A DNA stretch of 12,282 nt from an uncultured candidate division Zixibacteria bacterium (lineage in GTDB: Bacteria > Zixibacteria > MSB-5A5 > GN15 > FEB-12). Position 1 is the stretch's first letter, and every line of letters starts with the position of its first letter. The notes below the pieces were generated by a model that saw nothing but the letters and a program-made list of their open reading frames with translations, was not told the origin of the DNA and ran no database searches. The DNA lies in the NCBI GenBank assembly GCA_913009765.1, contig CAJVYT010000087.1, positions 1-12,282 on the forward strand, written 5' to 3'. The position numbers were made by a program, and so were the translations under genes. Shown one piece after another: positions 7,619-12,282 of this stretch.

Positions 7619-8695
7619 ATGAGCATTAATAAAGTAACTATAGGTCAGAGGAAAATAGGTGATAACGAACCTTGTTTTGTAACATTCGAAGCTGGGCCGA
7701 CTCATAATGGTGTTGATTCGGCAAAACGCCTGATAGATTGCGCCACAGAAGCCGGTGCAGATGCAATTAAATTCCAGATTATTGATCCGGACAGACTGGT
7801 TGCAGATAAGAAGCAGTTATTTAGTTATGGCGTTCTCAAGAACAGGGACACTGGTGAGGTTGAGACTGTATCTGAGCCATTATATGACATTTTGAAAAGA
7901 AGAAGCCTGAATGAGGCTGAATGGCATGAAATAAAAGATTATGCTGATAAGAAAGGACTGGCCTTTTTTGCAACGGTTGGATTTGAAGATGAGGTCGAGC
8001 TATTGGAGAGTTTTGGGTGCCATTCCATCAAAATCGCCTCTGCAGATGTAAATCATGTACCTCTACTACGACGCGTCGCCAAAACAGGCATGTGTGTCCA
8101 GTTAGATACAGGCAGTTCCACGTTGGGAGAGATAGAAAAGGCAGTAGAGATTTTGTGCGAAGAGGGGAATGAAAATATCATTATTCACCAGTGTCCATCG
8201 GGATACCCGGCGAGACTGGAAAGTATTAATTTAAATATCATTCCTACACTGAAAAGAATGTTTAACTATCCTGTTGCATTCTCAGATCACACACCTGGCT
8301 GGGAAATGGATGTGGCTGCCATTGCGCTAGGCGCCAATCTTGTTGAAAAGACAATTACTGAAGACAGGATGACGCGAAGTGTTGAACATATTATGTCTAT
8401 TGAACCTGTCGAGATGAAGAGTTTCATTCAAACCATCCGGGAGCTGGAAGTGGCGCTGGGTTCTAACAGGCGGATTATGTCCAATGAAGAAAAGAAAAAC
8501 ATTTTAGCAATTAGGCGCAGTGTTTTTCTGAAGCAAGACGTCAAAAAAGGGCAGCTTTTAAAAGATGCCATTGTAGAGTTCAGACGCCCTGGATATGGGA
8601 TACCACCAGACCGCTATGAAGAGTTGCTGGAGTTCAGTTTTACTCAAGATTTGAAAACAGGGCACCAGCTGGTTTTAAAGGATTTGTCTATTTAA
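7619..8695 (+). CDS. NeuB-family nonulosonic acid synthase (PseI/LegI-like)
   Basis: This enzyme condenses a 6-carbon amino sugar with phosphoenolpyruvate to give a 9-carbon nonulosonate. The 358-aa length and two-domain layout fit: a TIM barrel (about 15-285) with FEAGPTHNG (23-31), AGADAIKFQ (45-53), HQCPSGYPA (190-198) and FSDHTPGW (221-228), and a C-terminal SAF/antifreeze-like domain (about 298-355) with RRPGYGIPP (322-330). His224 matches the first metal-binding His of NeuB. The second, normally in an EKH motif, is Thr245 here (VEKTITEDR), followed by SVEHIMS (254-260). The EAGPTHNG/EKTIT pattern differs from Campylobacter PseI (ELSANH) and from usual LegI (EAGVNHNG), so the exact product is open and no symbol is given. 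PseB/PseC upstream favour a pseudaminic-type product. It directly precedes pseF. Confidence 0.9.
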   Translation: MSINKVTIGQRKIGDNEPCFVTFEAGPTHNGVDSAKRLIDCATEAGADAIKFQIIDPDRLVADKKQLFSYGVLKNRDTGEVETVSEPLYDILKRRSLNEAEWHEIKDYADKKGLAFFATVGFEDEVELLESFGCHSIKIASADVNHVPLLRRVAKTGMCVQLDTGSSTLGEIEKAVEILCEEGNENIIIHQCPSGYPARLESINLNIIPTLKRMFNYPVAFSDHTPGWEMDVAAIALGANLVEKTITEDRMTRSVEHIMSIEPVEMKSFIQTIRELEVALGSNRRIMSNEEKKNILAIRRSVFLKQDVKKGQLLKDAIVEFRRPGYGIPPDRYEELLEFSFTQDLKTGHQLVLKDLSI

Positions 8696-8703
8696 TACTT
8701 CCT

Positions 8704-9390
8704 ATGGGAAATATCGCACTTATTCCAGCCCGGGGTGGTTCAAAAAGACTTCCCAGAAAAAACATAATTGATTTTCTCGGAAAACCGATAATCAGTTATA
8801 CCATTGAAGCTGCGCTGCAAAGTAATTGTTTTGATCGCGTAGTCGTGTCGACTGATGATATGGAAATTGCATCAGTGGCAGAGCAATATGGCGCAGAAGT
8901 AGATATTCGCAATGATTCACTGGCAACTGATACTTCAACCGTTGTTGATGTATGTATAGATTACCTGGGAAAAGAAGCTGAAAAGGGAAACCAGTACGAT
9001 ATTTTGTGCGTCCTTTACGCGACAGCACCTTTACGAACTGCTGAAGATATTCGTCAATTGATAAGTTTAATTGAACCCGTTGAATGTGAATTTTCTATCG
9101 CCGTTACTGATTATGATGTGCCGCCTCATCAAGCACTGAAGTTAGTTGGTGATTTGAATTTAGTGCCTATGTGGCCCGAGTTAATAAATGCGCGCTCTGA
9201 ATCAATAGGAGAGTTGAGAGTAGATAATGGCAGTACCTATGCTGTTACAGTACCGGCTTTCCTCAAGGCCAGAAGTTTTTACGGGCCGACTCTGCGCGGG
9301 TACTATATGCCGCACTCTAGATCAGTAGATATAGATACACCCAATGATTATGAACTGGCCAGGCATTATGCGGAGCTAAACAACCGGTGA
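8704..9390 (+). CDS. pseF: CMP-nonulosonate (pseudaminic acid) cytidylyltransferase, PseF
   Basis: This enzyme transfers CMP from CTP to the nonulosonate, giving the donor sugar for glycosyltransferases. The N-terminal CTP-binding signature IPARGGSKRLPRKNI (7-21) is complete, STDDMEIA follows at 49-56, and the metal-binding DID near the C-terminus is at 209-211 (SVDIDTPNDYELA). The 228-aa length is typical of PseF/NeuA catalytic domains without the C-terminal extension seen in some NeuA. The start ATG follows the synthase stop by 8 bases. Its stop overlaps the next gene's GTG start (GTGA), which indicates translational coupling. Assignment to PseF and not to CMP-legionaminate synthetase rests on overall similarity and on PseB/PseC in the operon. 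Confidence 0.9.
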   Translation: MGNIALIPARGGSKRLPRKNIIDFLGKPIISYTIEAALQSNCFDRVVVSTDDMEIASVAEQYGAEVDIRNDSLATDTSTVVDVCIDYLGKEAEKGNQYDILCVLYATAPLRTAEDIRQLISLIEPVECEFSIAVTDYDVPPHQALKLVGDLNLVPMWPELINARSESIGELRVDNGSTYAVTVPAFLKARSFYGPTLRGYYMPHSRSVDIDTPNDYELARHYAELNNR

Positions 9391-10394
9391 AAATCCTGGT
9401 TATTGGAGCAGGATCCATAGGACGCCGTCATTCCCTAAATGCTGCAGCACTAGGTGAGGCAGCTGTGATTGATCTGGATAAGGAAAAGGCAAACAATATT
9501 GCTGAAGAAGCAGGCATTTCTTTTTTTTCAACAATGGAGGAGGCTCGTAACTGGAAGCCAGACGGTATTATTATAGCCACTCCAAATAACACACATGTAG
9601 ATATTGCATCAGAGGTCATTGAGTGGGGCGCAACCCTCCTGATCGAAAAGCCAATCTCCCATAGTGTTGAAAAAATTGAGCATTTGCTTAACAAGTCCGA
9701 AAATCTTGGCGTGGATATCTATGTAGTAACAAACATGCGTTTCCATCCAGCTGTTATTGCATTGAAATCAAATCTTTCTGAAATAGGAAAATCACTTTTT
9801 GCGCGTGCACATTATGGAAATTTTCTTCCGAATATGCGACCCGGGATAGATTATCGCAAACTATATGCGGCTAACAGAAATCAGGGAGGTGGTGTTATTC
9901 TGGATGCGGTGCATGAGATTGATTACCTGTATTGGTTGTTTGGCCCAGGCGTGGAAGTTACAGCGAGTGCAGACAAGTTGAGTGAGCTGGATATAGATGT
10001 GGAAGATTATGCATCAATGGTTATTACACATAAAAATGGGATACGTTCAGAAATCCACCTGGACTATCTTCGTCAATTTAAACGTCGCGGTTGCGAGATT
10101 GTGGGTACAAAAGGAACCTTGATCTGGCAAAGTGAAGGAAAACAGCCTGAACAGTGTATGGTCAAAATTTTCCATAGTGATTCACAAGAATGGGAAATAT
10201 TATTTGAGACTCATGATCTCGACAATACGTCACCCTATTTAACTTTAATGAAGCAGTTCACCAGTGCAATTCAGGGAAAAGAACATGATCTATCATCCGC
10301 ATCTGATGGTGTCACAGTGTTATTAACGGCCCTGTCAGCCTTGAAATCAGTATCACAAAAATGTACGACTAGAATTGAGAGTCCGTGCATATGA
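9387..10394 (+). CDS. Gfo/Idh/MocA family NAD(P)-dependent oxidoreductase
   Basis: This 335-aa protein has an N-terminal Rossmann domain with GAGSIGRRH (7-15), the family EKP motif at 87-89 (Lys88 contacts cofactor and substrate), and VILDAVHEIDYL (170-181), which carries the conserved Asp/His pair of the C-terminal substrate domain. Such enzymes oxidise or reduce a sugar hydroxyl or keto group. The start is GTG at 9387, overlapping the pseF stop by four bases; MKILVIGAGSIG is the expected N-terminus. Homologues recur in nonulosonate and flagellar glycan loci (for example ptm genes), but the substrate is unknown here. Paired with the following aminotransferase (overlap ATGA), it could make a keto sugar that is then aminated; that is inference. 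Confidence 0.88.
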   Translation: MKILVIGAGSIGRRHSLNAAALGEAAVIDLDKEKANNIAEEAGISFFSTMEEARNWKPDGIIIATPNNTHVDIASEVIEWGATLLIEKPISHSVEKIEHLLNKSENLGVDIYVVTNMRFHPAVIALKSNLSEIGKSLFARAHYGNFLPNMRPGIDYRKLYAANRNQGGGVILDAVHEIDYLYWLFGPGVEVTASADKLSELDIDVEDYASMVITHKNGIRSEIHLDYLRQFKRRGCEIVGTKGTLIWQSEGKQPEQCMVKIFHSDSQEWEILFETHDLDNTSPYLTLMKQFTSAIQGKEHDLSSASDGVTVLLTALSALKSVSQKCTTRIESPCI

Positions 10395-10931
10395 TTGATC
10401 ACAAGCAGCGTTACAGACTAAGTAATGAAATGCTGGAGAAATCCGAATCAGTTATTCCGCTTGGATCACAGACATTTAGTAAAAGCTATTTACAATTTCC
10501 AAAGGGCGCATCACCTTTATATCTTGAAAGAGGAGAAGGTGGCCGTGTCTGGGATGTAGATGGTAATGAATATGTTGACCTGATATGTGGCTTGTTACCA
10601 ATCGTACTGGGTTATAAAGATAAAGATGTTGATGATGCCATAAGATCACAATTGGACCGTGGCATTACATTCAGCCTGGCAACTGAACTAGAGATGGTTC
10701 TGGCGAATAAATTAGTAGAAATAATTCCCTGTGCAGAGCAAGTACGATTTGGGAAAAATGGTACTGATGCCACCTCAGCAACTATTCGACTGGCTCGCGC
10801 ATACACGGGCAGGGACCATATAGTTTCTTGTGGTTACCATGGTTGGCAGGATTGGTATATCGGAGCAACCACTCGAAACAAGGGTGTACCAAAAGTAGTT
10901 AGTGAATTAACACACCGTGTTTCATACAATG
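10391..10931 (+). CDS. Class III (GSAM-like) aminotransferase, truncated at the adapter junction
   Basis: This is the N-terminal part of a PLP fold-type I aminotransferase related to glutamate-1-semialdehyde 2,1-aminomutase. Visible motifs are IPLGSQTFSKS (residues 18-28 from this start), GRVWDVDGNEYVDL, VRFGKNGTDATSATIRLARA and GYHGWQDWYIGAT. Native sequence stops after about 180 codons, against some 430 in the family, so the lysine that binds PLP is lost. The reading frame runs on to 10954, but residues after VSYN are adapter translation (ending IGRAHV), so the stop is artificial. I choose the ATG at 10391, which overlaps the preceding stop (ATGA); a GTG two codons upstream is possible. In this operon it probably aminates a sugar or sugar-derived aldehyde/ketone, perhaps the product of the preceding oxidoreductase. 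The real gene is presumably intact in the source genome. Confidence 0.88.
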
Positions 10932-10997
10932 AGATCGGAAGAGCACACGTCTGAACTCCAGTCACACTGATATATCTCGTATGCCGTCTTCTGCTTG
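10932..10997 (+). other. Illumina TruSeq index adapter (synthetic sequence)
   Basis: Bases 10932-10965 match the TruSeq Read 2 adapter (it begins AGATCGGAAGAGCACACGTC). Bases 10966-10973 are ACTGATAT, which I recall as TruSeq index 25. Bases 10974-10997 match the P7 end (ATCTCGTATGCCGTCTTCTG, then CTTG). Order and orientation are exactly those of a read running off the end of a short insert. This is not biological sequence and marks a false join between two contigs. It gives false C-termini to reading frames entering it from both sides. Confidence 0.99.
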
Positions 10998-11007
10998 AAA
11001 AAAAAAA
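10998..11007 (+). other. Homopolymer A run after the adapter, probable join point
   Basis: Ten A's follow the adapter's last base. Illumina reads that run past the end of the molecule often continue as poly-A, and a low-GC native A/T run could then overlap it in assembly. Some of these bases may belong to the rpoA locus. The exact breakpoint within the run cannot be fixed by eye. Confidence 0.85.
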
Positions 11008-11860
11008 TTACTTCTTTTACCTTTTCTTTCTTCTTTTTCTCTTCTTCTTTCTTTTCCCCATCTTCTTCTTTAGTCGGCTTGTCTAATTCTTCTTGTATTT
11101 TATTTTTTTCTGCCTCTTCTGTAATATCCTTTTCATCCTCTGGCGTTTTCTCTGTTTGTGCCTTTTCTGTACTGCTGAGTGAAGCAAATTGTTCAGTTAA
11201 AATCTGGACAGCTAGGTCAAAAGCTTGTTGGCAGGTAATAGTACCATTAGTTTCAAGAGAGATAACAAGTTTATCCCAATTAGTCATTTCGCCTACGCGC
11301 ACATGTTCGCTTTCTACGTTGATGTGATTAATGGGAGTAAAAATTGCATCTACCGACAGGTTTCCAATGTCTAATTTTTTATCAGACATATTTTCAGTCG
11401 GCAAATAGCCCATTCCTTTTTCAACAATACATTCTGCTTCAAATTTAGCTGCCTTGTCAGTTAAGGTGGCAATGACTAAATCAGGATTAGCAATTTTAAC
11501 TTGACTAGGACATTCAAAATCCCCTGCCTTGGCTTTACCTTCACCAGTTTTGTTAATTTTAATAATTAAAGGAGTTTCAGCATCAATCTCACCGGCAACA
11601 CTTAAATTAACTTGTTTTATATTGAGCAAAATATCCACAATATCTTCCTTAACATAATCAAGGGGGGCAAATTCATGATCAGCGCCAGTGATTTTGATTG
11701 AGGTAATGGCTGCACCGGGAATTGATGAAAGCAAAACACGGCGTAATGTATTACCGACAGTAGTGCCGTAGCCTGGATATAAAGGTTCAATCACGAATTG
11801 TCCTTTGTAATCAGTTTCTTTGTTAAATTGAATTTTTTTGGGGACTGGAATCAATGGCAT
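11008..11860 (-). CDS. rpoA: RNA polymerase subunit alpha, 3'-truncated at the junction
   Basis: This is the alpha subunit, which dimerises to start RNA polymerase assembly. The N-terminal domain (about 1-228) is clear: FVIEPLYPGYGTTVGNTLRR (22-41), the conserved alpha dimerisation region, is followed by VLLSSIPGAAIT (42-53), and KGMGYLPTENMSDKK (148-162) and TPINHINVESEHVRVG (175-190) are further family motifs. From about 229 to 284 the chain becomes a low-complexity Lys/Glu tail. The last certain native codon is Val284 (11009-11011). The frame remains open through poly-T and reverse-complement adapter (peptide QKTAYEIYQ, then DWSSDVCSSDL) down to 10922, but that is artificial. Whether an alpha C-terminal domain followed the tail is unknown. 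The tail and gene order suggest Patescibacteria/CPR. No clear Shine-Dalgarno precedes the ATG. Confidence 0.93.
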
Positions 11861-11912
11861 ATAATTTAATTATTAAGTTATTAAGTGATTAATTAACTTT
11901 AAATTGAAATGA

Positions 11913-12281
11913 TTACCTTGAATAAAACTCTATAGTGAGTGTTGTCGCATCATCCAGATTTAAATTTTTGACATCTGGCGAATCAAACACAATGCCTGTT
12001 TGGGTTTTTTCATCAAAAGACAACCAATTGGGAAATTCCTTTTTACTTATTTCTTTTAATTTTAGACTTAGAATGCCATTGCCTTTACTTTTTTCACGAA
12101 TAGTAATCTTATCACCAATTTTCAGTTGATAAGACGGAATTTTGACTTTTTTATTATTAATAAGAAAATGAGCATGAGTGACCAACTGTCTGGCCTGGTC
12201 ACGCGAGTCTGCTAATCCCAAAGTGTAAATTGCGTAGTCAAATCTATTTTCTAAAAGCTTAAGCAGATTTTCGCCGGCATT
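11913..12281 (-). CDS. rpsD: 30S ribosomal protein S4, N-terminus beyond window
   Basis: S4 is a primary 16S rRNA-binding protein of the small subunit. The visible 122 residues begin NAGENLLKLLENRFDYAIY and contain the S4 RNA-binding domain: LADSRDQARQLVTHAHFLIN, KKVKIPSYQLKIGDKI, ending in TIEFYSR, a usual S4 C-terminus. The frame is open to the right edge, so the first part of the protein (roughly 80 residues) is outside; the TTG at 12219-12221 is internal. It precedes rpoA by 52 AT-rich bases on the same strand, the standard rpsD-rpoA order of the alpha operon. The low GC and sequence style fit a Patescibacteria/CPR genome, unrelated to the sugar operon on the other side of the adapter. 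Confidence 0.93.
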   Translation of the reverse strand, partial: NAGENLLKLLENRFDYAIYTLGLADSRDQARQLVTHAHFLINNKKVKIPSYQLKIGDKITIREKSKGNGILSLKLKEISKKEFPNWLSFDEKTQTGIVFDSPDVKNLNLDDATTLTIEFYSR

Positions 12282-12282
12282 G

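Noticed and set aside
10922..11007. Novel C-terminal domain of RpoA and a short aminotransferase variant
   Set aside because: The DNA is sequencing adapter plus a homopolymer; both protein ends are artefacts.
10998..11007. A/T run as an intrinsic terminator of rpoA or of the sugar operon
   Set aside because: There is no GC-rich hairpin beside it other than adapter sequence, and the run is best explained as read overrun at the false join.
10995..11327. Plus-strand reading frame of 110 codons rich in Ser and Phe
   Set aside because: It is the antisense shadow of the Lys/Glu-rich rpoA tail and begins inside the adapter.
11861..11912. Possible promoter or repeat in the AT-rich rpsD-rpoA gap
   Set aside because: It holds only short AT-rich near-repeats (TTATTAAGT-like); no convincing -35/-10 pair or hairpin, and rpsD-rpoA are normally co-transcribed.

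Overview
The window is a chimera of two unrelated genomes joined by sequencing adapter. Positions 1 to about 10931 are a plus-strand sugar-biosynthesis operon. Positions 10932-10997 are a complete Illumina TruSeq index adapter, followed by ten A's (10998-11007). From about 11008 to 12282 there is a minus-strand ribosomal/RNA-polymerase segment of a different organism. No gene order or gene neighbourhood should be read across 10931-11008.

Left segment. Eleven tightly packed plus-strand genes fit a nonulosonic acid (pseudaminic-acid-like) pathway of a Gram-negative bacterium, as found in flagellin-glycosylation, O-antigen or capsule loci. Order: pseB (4,6-dehydratase/5-epimerase, 5' end cut by the window); pseC (aminotransferase, TTG start directly after the pseB stop); a short possible spsF-like relic; an N-acetyl-sugar amidotransferase with its own HisH-like glutaminase and HisF-like cyclase (a WbuXYZ-type amidine-forming trio); a GNAT acetyltransferase; a formyltransferase-like protein; an M28-like aminopeptidase-fold protein (DUF2172/DUF4910 type); a NeuB-family synthase; pseF (CMP-transferase); a Gfo/Idh/MocA oxidoreductase; and a class III aminotransferase cut off by the adapter. 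The likely flow is UDP-GlcNAc to a 4-keto then 4-amino 6-deoxy sugar (PseB, PseC), N-acylation (GNAT and/or formyltransferase), condensation with phosphoenolpyruvate (NeuB family), CMP activation (PseF), with an acetamidino group added by the amidotransferase trio. The UDP-removing hydrolase (PseG) and any glycosyltransferase are not in the window. The host is probably a proteobacterium, perhaps a gammaproteobacterium, but this is a weak inference.

Several enzymes depart from textbook active sites: the HisF paralogue has Leu where HisF has catalytic Asp11, the formyltransferase has Asn in place of the catalytic His, and the NeuB-family protein has Thr in place of the second metal-binding His. 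With the peptidase-like protein and the terminal oxidoreductase/aminotransferase pair, this suggests an atypically decorated nonulosonate.

Right segment. Minus-strand rpsD (S4, N-terminus beyond the window) and rpoA (3' end lost at the junction) are in alpha-operon order. Their low-GC sequence, the S4 C-terminus and the Lys/Glu-rich RpoA tail suggest a Patescibacteria/CPR bacterium, with moderate confidence.

No tRNA, rRNA, CRISPR array, insertion sequence, convincing promoter or terminator was seen. There is no gene-free stretch above 300 bases.
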